A stretch of 64,000 bases of DNA from Tetrahymena thermophila SB210. Its lineage: Eukaryota > Ciliophora > Oligohymenophorea > Hymenostomatida > Tetrahymenidae. The notes under the pieces were generated by a model that was not told where the DNA came from, ran no database searches, and saw only the letters and a program-made list of their open reading frames with translations. How positions within the stretch are numbered: position 1 is the stretch's first letter; each line of letters begins with the position of its first letter. Shown piece by piece: positions 25,435 to 37,817 of the stretch. The stretch covers positions 186,001-250,000 of the forward strand of contig NW_002476163.1 in assembly GCF_000189635.1 (NCBI RefSeq), read 5' to 3'. Position numbers and translations under genes: made by a program.

Positions 25435-28147
25435 TCAATAGTTTTAATATCTTTAATTTTTAAGATTATTTAAATTTGTATTGACTGTTGTTTAAGTGTT
25501 GTAGTTTTTAAAATTTTATTTATTTATTTAGTTATTTAAATTCATGGTTTTATCTTGTTGAACTGGATTGCTTGAGAGATGTTACTAACTCTCTATGTGA
25601 TAATTCTTTTGATAATAGGAATTCTATTGTTTATTCACTTTGCTATAAGTTCTATCGGGATTTATATCTTAAAAATTATTTAAAGTGTTTCCATAATTCT
25701 AATTTTCTTTGTTATTTGTATTCATGTATTATAGAGTTTTACAACTATTTTAATTAAAGTTATTAACAATTTATGACTATCCACGGCTATTTTATTCATT
25801 TGGTTCTGTAACAAAATTGTAACTATTGTTTACGCTAGGAATTCTCTGCCTGCTAGTATTTACTTACTATCTATTTGCTTGGCTAGAAGTTTCCTAAATA
25901 GGTAAATATGGCCTCGTAAGAGAAGATGATGTTGCATTTCTCTAAGAAGGTATATTATTATAGCTACTAGATCTAAAAACTCTGGTTTAATTTTGATTTC
26001 CTTCTTCATTATGTAATGTATTATTTCTGCTTCTTACAGGAGTATTATCAAATATTTTAGCTCTAGTTGTCATTAGTGTAGAGTTATTAAAATTATTATT
26101 GTCATTTACATTTAAAATAGTATTTTATTTAATTTTTTCAACCTCATGTTTAAGCTATTGATTCTATAGTTGCAATCTTAAAATTTCTTCATTTTACATC
26201 TACTTTTAATTCATCTCAATTTAAAACTGCTAAAGTTATCTTTTTAAACCCTCTAGCTCTCTATTTATATTGTTATTCCCCTAGTTAAAATTTTAAGTTA
26301 TGCTTCTTCTCTCAACACTAAAGTAATTTTATGATTTTTCTAAAATTTATATTTGACTTCTAAGGTCGTGATTCTTATTTTCTAAATTATTGATTATTAA
26401 AATTTATTCTTATATTTTTGAATTCAGCTAGTCTTTTATTTCTTCCATTTCCATGTAAGATTTCTACAATCTAATTTGATATTTTTTTTCAACCTACTTA
26501 ATTATACTTTCTGATTCTTTTTAACTGATAAGCTCATCTTTCCCACTGTTACTAAGTCTAGAGTTGCTACCTCTCAAATGAGAACTATAAGTGTTTCTAT
26601 TATTATTATTCGAAGAAGAATTAAAATTCTATAAAAACTATAACTCCCCTTCTAATTGCTGAATCCGTTCCTTTAAAACAGCATTCTCTTCTTATATATC
26701 TCTTCTGCTCATTCTATAGTCTTTTCTAGTTTAATATTCTATCTCTTCACTACAAGAAATACCTTATTACTACAAAATCTACTTAAACGTTTAAATAACC
26801 AAATGACATTCTTCCTCCATGCTATCTACTTCGTTCTTTTATTAAAATAATAATAAAATATATAAAAAGAAATTTATTTTTTTAAATAATATTCAAACTA
26901 TTTTTGTTTCATTTAGAAATTTTTCTAAAGTCAATTTTTAAAGTAATTTTCATATTTATTTTTCTAAAGTCAATTTTTAAAGTAATTTTCATATTTATTT
27001 TTCTAAATTATATTTAAATTTTAATCTTTACGAGCAAACATTTATTTTCTTCCTTTAATTTAGAGATCAGATACTAGTAATGGCTTTAAATTTTAGAGTG
27101 ATGAATGTACTTTAAAATTGCTTCTGTGAACTAGCTGAAATCTTTTATGTAGGATTTAGGATCTATATTTAAATTAGAAATTATTTTCTCATCAATAAAT
27201 GTCTACTTGGCTGCAAGAGAACGCAAAACTATATAAATATAATCTCTAAAATATCTAGATTCTGCTTATATTTCTAACACATTTTCTAACTGTATACATG
27301 GCAGAAGGGAATTATTCTAAATTACAGATCGTTTTGGGAATATTAACTTAAAACTTTTTTCGCTTATTGGTCCTTTCTTTTCACTGTATATTATTCTGAT
27401 ATCAGTTAAGTGATTTAAGACTTTCAAACAGTCAGTCTAAGGTTGAGAAGATTACCTGATAATAATATTTTGAGGACTAATAATCATATTTGCACATTCA
27501 AAATCTTTTCCGATTTTAACTGGAATATTTACTATGCCACTATACAACACGCTCTAAACAGTATATTTTGTATCAGGATCCATTTATATAGGTCCTACCT
27601 TTAATATGATCCTATTTAAATAAAAAAAAAGTTAGAAAAATCCTTTAAAAGAAAAATTTAACATTTTTCTTCAAGCTTTTCAAACATATTTTCTATTTCA
27701 GTTTTGATTTTTCGTAAAATTTTACATAAAAAGTATATATTTAAAATTTATCAAAAATATTTGTATGAATTACTCAGTAGATGGGTCCTTTTTTGGATGG
27801 ATGAATACACGGACATACTAATTAATATCTTGGGCACTAAATTCATACATATTTGTATAATTTTTAAAGTCATCTTATTCTTAAACGTGAGAATTTCTTG
27901 ATGTAGAATTGTATCCGTTATTGTTGTTGTTGCAATTCCAACTAAAATTACATTCTACTAATTACTAATTTAAATCATAAATTTTTATAGTTAAAACAGA
28001 ATTCTAAAAAAGCTTATTCGTAAGCGAATGGAGTATTTTGTAATTTTCAGACCCCTTTTCCACAATTATTTCTTCATCTTAATTGCCTTGATTGAATATT
28101 TAAGTTTTATTAATAAAATCTTTGATTTTATTCTAAAATTGCTTCAT
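25435..28147 (-). CDS. AIR9-like domain protein with coiled coil
   Basis: Three exons (28147-27774, 27611-27032, 26835-25435) give 784 residues in phase. The N-terminal third shows YEFSAQDINQYVRVFIHP followed by VGPIQMDPDTKYTVQSVL and VNIPVKIGKDFECANMII. This order resembles the Ig-like A9 repeats and the C-terminal module of AIR9 proteins, microtubule-associated in plants and cytoskeletal in trypanosomes. Residues about 300-560 form heptad-rich coiled coil (EENAVLKERIQQLEGELQFL and later). The last ~220 residues are N/S/Q-rich tail. The AIR9 link is my pattern judgement, not a search hit. A SAS-6/CCDC61-like head plus coiled coil was considered and fits the motif order less well. Likely cytoskeletal. 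Confidence 0.6.
26921..27007. repeat. 39-bp tandem duplication inside an intron
   Basis: Two exact 39-bp copies (26921-26959, 26960-26998) plus nine bases of a third lie in intron 2 of the AIR9-like gene (26836-27031), so they do not alter the protein. Confidence 0.85.
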
Positions 28148-29925
28148 ATCCACTATATATTTGCTTTAAAAATTAAACTAATTCTGAAGCTATTATTTTA
28201 AATAGTTTATTGTAGTAAATCAAAATTAATCAATTTATTTATCAAAATTGCCAAAATCTAAGTATGTTAAAAATTAAAGTGTAAATTTTTCTTTATCGTT
28301 AATTTTTTGAATTTAAATATCACAAACTCTTTTATCAATGAATTTATGCATTTAGTTGTTTATTCAATAGTTGTTTTAATATCAATTTAAAAATCTTTAA
28401 TTAAATAAAATATTTATTAATTATATGTAGATTAGTGATTTAAAATAAATATTTTTAAAATAAAAACTTTATAAATAAAAATAAATTGACTTTAGTATGT
28501 ATTATGAGTAAAATTATATTTTATTAAATATTTCTATTTTTAATAATACAAAAAATTAAGAAATTCTATTATAAAATAATATTGATAAATAAATTTTGAA
28601 TAATTATTTAATATATTTTATATCTAATTTATAATAAAAACATACCTTGCTCATCTCCATCAACAATTACTACCCTTTTTAACAAAAAAGATTAATCTTG
28701 AATAAAAAATAAAAATATATTGAAATTAATTGAATATCTTTTAATTTTATATTTAGTCATTGAAAAATAAATGCATGTTTAGCAGGATAAAATAGAAAGA
28801 ACTAAATTGAATATATTTTTCGTTTAAAAGAATCTTTATTTAATTTAAATATTAATTAAAAGTAAAACAAATAAATTAACTAAATCAAATCTTAAAAGAA
28901 AGAGATAAAAAAGTAGAAAGTTAGAGATAAACATCTCTAAACATCTACTTTTTTAAATATTATTACTAATTAGCCATATCATTCTAAATGGTAGAGTAAA
29001 GCTGTCTCATTTATTAAAAATGCCAACTAAACGAAATACAAAGGTAATTAACTACTTTTAGACTTTATATCAAATTAATTGAATTAGATGCAATAAAGAA
29101 ATATTCTGTATCTAGTTTCATTTATTTGATCATTTAAAATGAGCACCTATGGTTTGATTACTAGATTCTAATATGACTATGTAATCCATGCAGGATGCTT
29201 AAATTGAATTTTGGTTAAACGGGAGTATTAAATTCATTTTAATAAACCTTCTTTTCCAACCAAAGACATTTTTTACAAAAAAGTTTCCTAAATAAATGAT
29301 TAATTTTTTCAAATTAAAAGTAGGTAAAATGCTTTATAACAGAAAACAAAGAAAGAACTTTTCCATTTAGAAGAATTTTCACCTGAGAAAGATGAAACAT
29401 TCAAATATAAAATAATAAATAATTAATAACAATAAAACTTTTCAATTATCTAAAAAACTTATTGACAATATAATAACTACTAATTAAATAAGATTTAATA
29501 AATCATCAACAACTTAATAATAAATAATTACTCTTTATTTTACTCAATAACTAAAACAATAATTAAATACTATTACTACTTACTAAACAACTAAACAATT
29601 ACTTCATTGTAAATCTAATTAAAAATCTAATATTTATTTATTTGTATTAATTCATAATATTTATTCATGAATACCTTAATTCATTTTATTAACTAAAACT
29701 TTCATAATTCTACTAGTTATTTAGTAATATATTTTTCTCTCTCTTTTTAAAGTTTTATCTATAAAATATTCTAAAATTTACTGTTTACAACTAAAAATAA
29801 CAAATTTAAGATAAAAAAATTTCTAATTTCTAATTTTATGATCAAATTCTAGATTTGCGAATTTATAAACATAATTAATTTTCATAATTTGTAAATTATT
29901 GTAAAATAGAAAAGTCTAAAGAAAA
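28148..29925. other. Intergenic, divergent promoters, one hairpin
   Basis: Upstream region shared by a minus-strand and a plus-strand gene. Apart from the inverted repeat at 28907-28954, only A/T-rich sequence. A somewhat less AT-biased patch at about 28970-29270 has no frame of useful length on either strand. Confidence 0.5.
28907..28954. repeat. Perfect two-tier inverted repeat
   Basis: An 11-bp outer stem (AAAAAAGTAGA with TCTACTTTTTT) and an 8-bp inner stem (TTAGAGAT with ATCTCTAA) pair perfectly around an AAAC loop, separated by a symmetric 3/3 internal loop. It could be a structured RNA end, a Pol III terminator-like element on either strand, or a small foldback repeat. No flanking gene explains it. 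Confidence 0.8.
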
Positions 29926-30486
29926 ATGTTGAAAAAAGATGTATTTTTAAGAAAAGATGTCTACACTGTAAGTAATAGGTTTTAATTCAAGCATTTTTAA
30001 AAAAGCAATCTAAATCAAATAGGTTTATTCAAGTGAGAAGCAAGAAAGAATGAAAGTTTACTTTTAGTTAACTGAAGGTTCGAGATTATTTTTGCAATAT
30101 AATTTATAGATTATATTATTTTTTTTAAATTAATTAGAATACAATGAGTGTATGGAGAAATGCACAAATTTGACAGATGAGTCTAAATAAGAATGCGTAA
30201 ATGAATGCGAGAAAATATATGATTAAGTATTAATTAGATTTATAGAGTTTATATTTGCAAATATTTAATCTTTTTTTAGTATGTTGACAAATTAGAGACA
30301 AGATATTAAGGTGAAAATGCATAAAGATTAAATATGGAAGTCAAGAATCTTCCAACATTTGATAAAAAAATAAGAGAAGAAAGAACAGGATTCTTTTATC
30401 AACTCTTCGGCTTGAGTTTCAATGAATTTTTATATGGAAAAGATAAAAAAGCTGCTACATAGCAAGGCGATTTCGAAAAGCATTGA
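29926..30486 (+). CDS. Small twin-CX3C protein, possibly small-Tim-like
   Basis: Four exons (29926-29967, 30023-30077, 30138-30226, 30280-30486) give 130 residues in phase. The centre has ECMEKC, ten residues, then CVNEC: a twin CX3C pair in a helical context, as in small Tim chaperones of the mitochondrial intermembrane space, although their usual inter-pair spacing is 11-16. The C-terminal half (FFYQLFGLSFNEFLYGKD) is an extension not typical of Tim8/9/10/13. No signal peptide. Intermembrane-space import by the Mia40 route would fit the cysteine pattern, but this is inference. The small first exon is the least certain part. Confidence 0.6.
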
Positions 30487-31407
30487 AAAATTAAGATTAT
30501 ACATATAATTAATATTTGTAAATAGCAACTTAATATTTATTATTTTTTGTTTCCTCTCAAAAAAAAAATTAAGTCTGTATTAATAAAATCAAAATAATTT
30601 TATATTTTTTAACAAAAATATTTTTGATTTAGAGAAAAATGAGAAATTAAAAAAACATATTTATTTAAATAAATAAAGTGATAATATAATTGAAATACGA
30701 AAATTAAATAGATAATATAAATATATTAAAATTATTAAAAATTGTAAACAAAAATAAATAAATAAATAAATAGATGGTGTTTTTACTTTTAAAAATATCA
30801 AAATATTTTAATTTTTCTTATTAGAAAAGTAAATTGTATGAAAGAAAAAAAAACTTTAAAATTGAACTTAAAAATAAAGCAAATTATCTTCTTTAAAATC
30901 ATATTGAATAATAATAATTATTAATTTAGTGCTTAGTTTAATTTATCTAAAATCTTTAAATTTAAACATAAAAATATTTTTTATACATTTGTTAATTTGC
31001 TTGTTTTATATTATTTTTTTAAAATATAAACAAATATTTAATTATGATCATCACATAACAATAGATAGATAAATTTAAAAAATCTTGAAACAAAATACCA
31101 GTCTATAATTAACATTGTTGATAAACATTATTTTAACTCTAAAAAATATAAGAATTATTTACTATAAAATTCTTTATGTATTTTAGTTTAATGTTTATTA
31201 AAAATTAAATTGATTTTATATTATTAAGATAAAATGGTTCATATTTAAAGTACTGATGATTGACAAAAATAATTTATATTTTACTTTTATAATATTTTCT
31301 TATTAAGTTTGTTAATTGTAAGTAATATTAAATATTATAATTCATATTAATATATTTTATAATTATTGAAGAAAATATGAACAAATTAAACATAAAATAA
31401 CATTTAA
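30487..31407. other. Spacer between convergent genes
   Basis: Very AT-rich sequence between 3' ends of a plus-strand and a minus-strand gene. No gene, RNA or ordered repeat seen. Confidence 0.6.
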
Positions 31408-32488
31408 TCAAATTCTCTTTAAAATCCAATCTTTAGTTTTTTCGATTGCACTGTAAATTTCTACTTCTCCCCACATATTGTGCCAGCAGTTTTCATAAAA
31501 AACATGGGTTTTATCTAATGAAGGAGATTCATCCATCAAATCATATCCCAATAAAGGGTCTACTAGCTTATCGACACCTGCAGTAAAAATTAAGAAGGGA
31601 GCTTTATATTGCTTATATGTAGTTGATAACACTTCTTATTAATTGATTACATTTCTAACTGTACCTGGTATTATTTTATCTGTATATGAATATGGATCTT
31701 TTGGGAAACTCTCTGAAACAGCTGGGTTTTTATTTGCAAATCCATGTTTTTGTTCTATTTTATTAATTATATTTTAATAATTGAAAAAATAAATAAATAA
31801 TTTACCTATTGTTTGCATTGATGGAAATAAGGCTCCAATAGCACAAGCAATCATTTTACCAAAGGGACTATTTTTTTTATTATCTTTGATTGCTGGGGCA
31901 TACATGATAACTCCTGCAAAACGATTAGGATTATTTAAAGTTAATGTATAACAAATTTATCCACCCCAACTTTAACCTCCTATAAATATTTTCTCTCCTT
32001 TATATACTTCTTCCACATGCTTAAGAAATTTTTCTACATCTTCTATTAAGGTTTGATGAGAAGAGTTGACTCCTCTTGGACCTTCACTTTTACCAAATCC
32101 TCTATTAATAATTCAAGTTTATTTATAAATAAATTTATAATTGTCTTAATAAATACCTATAATCAAATCCAACTGATTCTATTCCACTTTAACTTAAAGT
32201 TTTTGCAATATGAGCAGATCTTCCAACATGAGAGTTGAGTCCATGAAATATAACAAAGACAGCAACTCTTTTACCTTCAGCAGGATATTTATATGTATGC
32301 AATTTTAAAGGTTTTTTATTGTTATCTATCACTTGAAAATCAAACCAATTTTCAACTGGATATGTAATTCCCTCTCCAGGTACAGGGCCTCTATATTTTT
32401 CGCTTTATTCTTACTTCATTACTTCTTCAAGATAAGCTTCTCTCCATTTAGGATCCTTAAAATGAGATCCACAATTTCTACCTTCCAT
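31408..32488 (-). CDS. Monoglyceride-lipase-like alpha/beta hydrolase
   Basis: Three exons (32488-32157, 32101-31806, 31754-31408) give 324 residues in phase. Fold landmarks are VAVFVIFHGLNSHVGRSAH (HG oxyanion loop), the early GFGKSEGPRG strand, the nucleophile elbow GGQSWGG (GxSxG), the acid in TAGVDKLVDP, and the catalytic His in CWHNMWGE. This is the hydrolase_4 (monoglyceride lipase/lysophospholipase) subgroup, cutting monoacylglycerol or lysophospholipid to free fatty acid. The triad is complete and length is usual. No signal peptide or membrane anchor, so cytosolic or peripheral. Exact substrate is unknown. Confidence 0.85.
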
Positions 32489-33292
32489 TGTTATTTTTTT
32501 ACTTTATTTAAATATTTAATTTAATTATTTCTAAAAATTGATTGATATTATTATAATATTTTGATTTTATGTTCCAGTTTCAACCAATTTTATTATATTT
32601 TACACAACAAAAACGAATGACATTTGTAAAAGAGCACAAATTCTGACGCATTAAATGTGTATGAATGGAGGATTCGAATATTTTAGAAGATATTCGCCAC
32701 AAATAATTTACTTTTTTTACAAAAATTCTTAAGACACTTCATCCAAAACAAATAACATTAAGTAAGATTATTTTTTTATTGAAAAAATGGATTAATTTTT
32801 TTGTGATTATTTGATAAAATACCAAGCAAAATCATAAAAATGATTAAAAACATAAGTTAAAATAGATTTTAAATTTTATGAATTTGCTATTGAAATAAAA
32901 TAATTGATATATATGATGGAAAATTTTTTGTTATTAGATTCTAATTACTCCTTAAATTGATAGAAGGCATAAAATAAATAAAAACAAACTTCAATGATTT
33001 ATAGAAATTAATTTGAAAAATTCGTTACTTAATTTTAAAATAGGAATGAATCTTCAAAAACTTCAAATTAAATTTTATGAACTAACGAATAAAATAAAAT
33101 AATTAACTATTATGATGAAAAAAATTAATTTTTTAAAAATAGAATTTAATTACTGCTTAAAATAAATAGAATATTGATTAATACATAAAAAATATTTCAA
33201 TAATTTATCAAAATTATTCCAAAATTTGATTGTATAATTTAAAGTAGGAAAAATTCTTGAGAGACTTTATAGTATAATTTATCAATTTTATA
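32489..33292. other. Spacer with diverged direct duplication
   Basis: Non-coding AT-rich sequence. Two diverged copies of a roughly 199-bp segment occur in tandem (see the repeat entry). Nothing else seen. Confidence 0.55.
32871..33265. repeat. Diverged ~199-bp tandem duplication
   Basis: Copies beginning AAATTTTATGAA at 32871 and about 33070 share ordered blocks: AAATAAAATAATT, then TATGATG, then TTAATTACT.CTTAAA, then CAAT.ATTTAT, then AAA.TAGGAA followed by ATTCTT or similar. Many substitutions and small indels lie between, so the duplication is not recent. Confidence 0.55.
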
Positions 33293-34498
33293 TCAACCTA
33301 AACTAGGTATCACATTAAAAAAATGATATACTTTTTCATTTAATTCATATGCTGCCACTTCAGTTGAGCAATTTAAACACTCAGCACTAAAATATATAAG
33401 AAACAAATCCTTTTGTTTATTTATCTGTTGTTCTAATTCCTCTAAATTTTAATTAGCTAAATCATCATCCTCATGAATAACTAAAGTATTTTATGCTTGT
33501 TCTTTCTTATTTTTTTATTGTTTCCTCTTATTTTTTCTAAATTTTGACTTCATCTGTGACCTTGTAGTTGCCTCATTATCTTCTTCTGTGGGTTATATTA
33601 TTTTGCTTGTATTTATTTTTACATTTTTTACACAGATAGACCTATATTAATTATCATAAAACTCATGTCTCTAAGAATCATAGCTAAGTTATACGAAGCA
33701 GCATGGACAACTTAATATAATTCCTGTTTTCTCAGATAAATCGCTTTCTTTTTTATTTTAAAAATAAATAAAATATTTAATTTAAGATAAATATTACTTA
33801 AATTCTATTTCACCCAAACATCATCTTCTTCATCCTATATGGGATTAAAAAACACATCTTCCATTTGAATTTATTTTCTCAACTTTTTAATTGCTTCTTT
33901 GTTATCCTAAAATAATCTATTTTTATCATCTACTTAAACTTCTTCATCATCAAAATCAATGTTTTCTCCATTTCTTTTTTATGGTTTATTTTCCTAATCA
34001 TTTTAATCTTTCTACTCTTCAGCATAATAATCATTGAGTTCCTCTTCATCAAAGTCTGCAAACTCTCCTTAATCGAAAACAACATCTCTAAAATGGTTCT
34101 CTCCTTGAAACTTAATTTCTTTATCTATGTAAAATAAAATAAATAATTAAAAATCCACTTAAGATAAATTAAAAATAAATTTTCATACTTGTAAAATTCA
34201 CTTTTAGCTTATTGAGAATGGTATTTTCTTTTTTTGGTGGTGATGGATCCCAATCATCTTCATCTTCCTCTTGTTCTACTTTATTAATTTATTGCTAGAT
34301 ATATTGATTATCCTATTTGTGATTATTCTACTCCTCGATTTCAACTGTTAATTTATTTTATTTTGAATATAATTACTAAGTGTCAGAATGACTTTACTAT
34401 AGGTTGCAGAAGTATTTCTTAGAATCTCTCTGAAAATGAAGAATGTTAAAATTACTTTAATGAGTTATTTCTCCAACTAAATTGCTTTGTTTATTCAT
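33293..34498 (-). CDS. EAPP: E2F-associated phosphoprotein (EAPP) homologue
   Basis: Three exons (34498-34189, 34124-33798, 33747-33293) encode 363 residues in phase. The C-terminal half carries the family signature: CPCCFVQLSYDSQRHEFYDN, QYRSICVKNVKIN, a basic KFRKNKRKQQKNKK stretch, then CLNCSTEVAAYELNEKVYHF and FNVIPSL. Both CxxC pairs are kept and could bind zinc. The N-terminal half is acidic, with DEDDWDP and several EEDD runs, as in other EAPP proteins. In animals EAPP is a nuclear protein that affects E2F-dependent transcription. The ciliate role is unknown. It is the only gene here whose identity rests on a long, nearly collinear signature. Confidence 0.88.
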
Positions 34499-35718
34499 TC
34501 ACGCTATAAAATTAAATGATTATTTGTAAAATCAAGTTGATTAAGAGCTTATTTATTTTAAATTAATTTATGTCTCTAAAATTATAATAAATATAATATT
34601 GCAGAGTAAATTGCTTATTAAATCTATTAATGGTATTTATTTTTTATTAAATAATTTCATTTAGAAATTCTGCTAATTCTTTCTAAAATCTCTTTATTTT
34701 GATCTTTTCATTAAATATTCAATTCAAAATAATGAATTTTTTTAAATATTATTCTTTAATATTATTTCAAAAAAAAAAATCTAAAACAAATTACAACAAA
34801 TAGAGTTATTTCAATTACTAATTTCAAATAATAGAATCCTTTTTTAATATATTTAAAAATTTAGCTAATATTAACACATTCAAAATTTATTTCGTAATGC
34901 TTATTATTTTAACCAATTAATAATATCATTTCAATTTTTTATTTATTTAAAAAAAGAAAAATCTTGAATATTTAATAATTGCTAAAATTGTTGATTTTTT
35001 AGTTGATTTTAAGAATAAATAAATAAATTTTGTAAATTTTTAAATAATTTACTTGTAATTATGATACTGTAATGTTCTGAATTAAATTTTTAGAGCAATT
35101 TGAAAGTAAATTATACAAAAATGTATAAATTTTACATTTTAAATAAATTATAAATAGTGTTAAAAATTATTTTAATTATTTGTTATCGATTTATGGTTAA
35201 TTAAAAAAGAGCGAGAAAAATTTATTAAATCTAATTTACTTTTTATAGTAGTATAAACTGAAATTTTAAAAAATTATGTAAAAAATTAATTGGTTTTTTA
35301 AAAATGAGGGATTGATTGAATGGTTAATATGATAGTAATTTATGAATGATCATTACCTTTAAATTATGTATTATGTTTAATATAGGTTTTATGGTTTAGG
35401 TTATAGTAATTCTTTCTATAAATATTTGGCAGAAATTTTAATCAATTTTAGCATGATTATTCAAGGATATTTTCTATGTATTTTTTATGACCATAAATTG
35501 AGAAAAATCTTAAAAGATTTAAGAAATTCACCATATAAAATTGCTTTTGTTTAAAAAAAAAAATTATAGGAACAAATCTCAACGCATATATATCTATTAC
35601 ACTGTAACTTACGTCTTTAAATATATACTTTGCTCTTTTTAAAATTAATAAATAAGTATTATCAAATTTGATATTAACAAGATTTTAGATAGTAAAAAAA
35701 AGATTATTATTTCAAAAG
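34499..35718. other. Divergent intergenic region
   Basis: Shared upstream region of EAPP (-) and the lipid kinase (+). AT-rich, with no gene or ordered repeat. Promoter elements cannot be told from background. Confidence 0.6.
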
Positions 35719-37332
35719 ATGTAGTCAGAAGTGTTAACACCAGGAAATAAAGTTTAAAAATCAGAGGTTCATGATGAACATGTCAATTTGGATTTAAAAA
35801 AATAAAATTAATAATAGCTTCATTCTTAAGAAAGTTAAAAGAATAATAATAGTACACATCCAGAACCTAATTAAATTACATAAAAATATGAAAATTTATT
35901 AGGAGAGATAGCATTTTAAGTTTAAGATGCAGTTATAGGTACATCTTGTTGTTGCTGTAAGAAGAAAGTAGGAGCTCCTGTATTTCCTTCATTTTAAAAT
36001 AAATTAGATGAAGTGAGATCTAGGCCTTTTAAAAGAGTTTAAATGCTTATCAATCCTACAAGCGGAGGAGGAAATGGGAAAAAAATAGGAAATAATGTCA
36101 TTAAGTAGCTTACAAAACATAAAATACCTTTTGTTGCTAACTATAGCGCATCTATATTAAACTTCTATGATTTTGTTGAAACATTTGATTTCGAGGGAGA
36201 AGATCTTCTCATGGTTTGTGGAGGAGATGGCTCCATTTTTATGACTTTAAACATTTTAGCAAAAAGATAAGCTATTGAAAAGAAATTAAATGAAAAGCCA
36301 GTTAAACCCTATCCTCTTGCTGTTGTTCCTGGAGGAACAGGAAATGATTTTTGCTCATCAATAGGGTTTAATCATATTTAAGTGAGCAATTATGTAGGTA
36401 AATAGATATTTTAATTTTCTTTAACAAATTAAGTTTTTGCAAACTTTTTCAGTTATTTAAGCATAATCACAATAAATTAACTGAAAATTTAAATATTTAA
36501 GTTAAATAATATCAAAATCCTCAATTTAACTTTTATTAGAAAAATATCTTTTGGAGCCTAAGGTCAGAAAAGTTGATATTGGAAGGTGCAGACTGAAAGA
36601 TGAAAATGGTAACTGGAAAAACTATTATTTTAGTTGTCAAGGTGGCGTAGGATTTGCTGGTAGAGTTGACCAAAGAGCAAAAAAATTAGGAATATTTTTT
36701 AGACTGAAATATAAAGTAGCTGCATTTTTAGAAGTTGCTTCTGCCAAAACTGATATAATGACAGTTATTATTGATGGAAAAACAGTTCTTGATAAAGGTA
36801 AAGTTAAGTTTATAGAAGTTAATAATGTACCAAGGACAGGAGGCGGATTCCGTGCATGTCCAATAGCATAAGTAATAATTAAATTTTTAATTTAATAATT
36901 TATCTATACTTTAATAATCTTTAAAAATAAATAAATTTTTTCTCACTTTAAATGGGTATTAATATGTTTATTCTTAAACTTTCTTAAATTAAATAAATCT
37001 CTAGAGAAATTATTTTTTTATTTTTTAGGTTATTTAATAATATTTCTTCAAAATAAATAATTGAATATATTTAAAAATAGGTAAATGATGGAATTTTAGA
37101 TTTAATATTAATGTACTCTGATAAGACCAGTAGGATGATTAATGTGCTTTAAGCAGCAGAAAAAGATGGGCTTCATATTTATGAGAAAGAATGCTAGTAT
37201 TATAGAGGTAAAGAAATAAGAATAATAAGTCATGAAAAGGACCCAATTGATATGGAAATAGATGGAGAAGATTTTAAATGCACAGAAGTAATTTTTGATG
37301 TAGATTCTGAATTGGTCGAAGTTGTTTACTGA
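35719..37332 (+). CDS. Diacylglycerol/sphingoid-base kinase family lipid kinase
   Basis: Three exons (35719-36397, 36540-36871, 37081-37332) give 420 residues in phase. The DAGK catalytic fold starts at residue ~115 with MLINPTSGGGNGKKI and continues with LLMVCGGDGSIFMTLN (GGDG nucleotide loop), VVPGGTGNDFCSSIG, the regulatory GRVDQRAKKLG region, NNVPRTGGGFRACPIAQVND and DMEIDGEDF. All hallmark glycines are kept. No C1 or PH domain is present, as in the short ceramide/sphingosine/diacylglycerol kinase-like group. A Cys cluster TSCCCCKKK at residue ~75 is a candidate palmitoylation and membrane-binding site. The product would phosphorylate a membrane lipid. Which one is not decided by sequence. 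Confidence 0.82.
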
Positions 37333-37817
37333 AATAAAGGAATTTCATGACTTTCTTTTTCCTTCTATTATTAGCAATTAACAAAATACTTAGTTCAATA
37401 TAAAAAAAATAATTATTACTTAAAACTATTTTTAAATTAATTTAAATTTCAAGTAATTTAACATTTATATTATACAAATTGTTTATTTTTAGACTGTTTG
37501 AAAAATATAATGGCTTGCTTTTATTTAACTACTCTTCAAATCGATTAAAAGCTATTAATTTTTTATTTTACAGTTTATAATGTAGTAATAGTATAGTATA
37601 GTGTGTTGTTGTGTTGTGTTCTTTCAATTTTGTTTCCTTTTCTGTATTTAAAATAAATTAAAAAGAGTAAATTATATTTAATAAAATATCAAGGTAGAAA
37701 TAAAAAATTGTGTAATTGATTTTTAAATTAAATACATTCTAACAGCTAAAATTATTTCATAAAAGATCAATATAATTTACGAATACTATTTATTTCATTA
37801 ATATCTTTACTAACAAG
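37333..37817. other. Spacer, nothing recognised
   Basis: AT-rich spacer between two plus-strand genes. A short TAGTA/TGTTG simple-sequence patch lies at about 37575-37620. Confidence 0.6.

Noticed and set aside
25435-28147. SAS-6 or CCDC61 centriole protein
   Set aside because: Globular head plus coiled coil is similar in outline, but the conserved SAS-6 head motifs were not found in the right order. AIR9-like fits better.
28970-29270. Small gene or transposon remnant in the less AT-rich patch
   Set aside because: Frames on both strands are under 40 codons before TGA, and no terminal repeats were seen besides the isolated hairpin.
33293-33330. Chromosome breakage sequence or telomeric repeat
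   Set aside because: The ATCAACCTAAAC-like string lacks the conserved ciliate breakage core, and no telomeric CCCCAA array follows.
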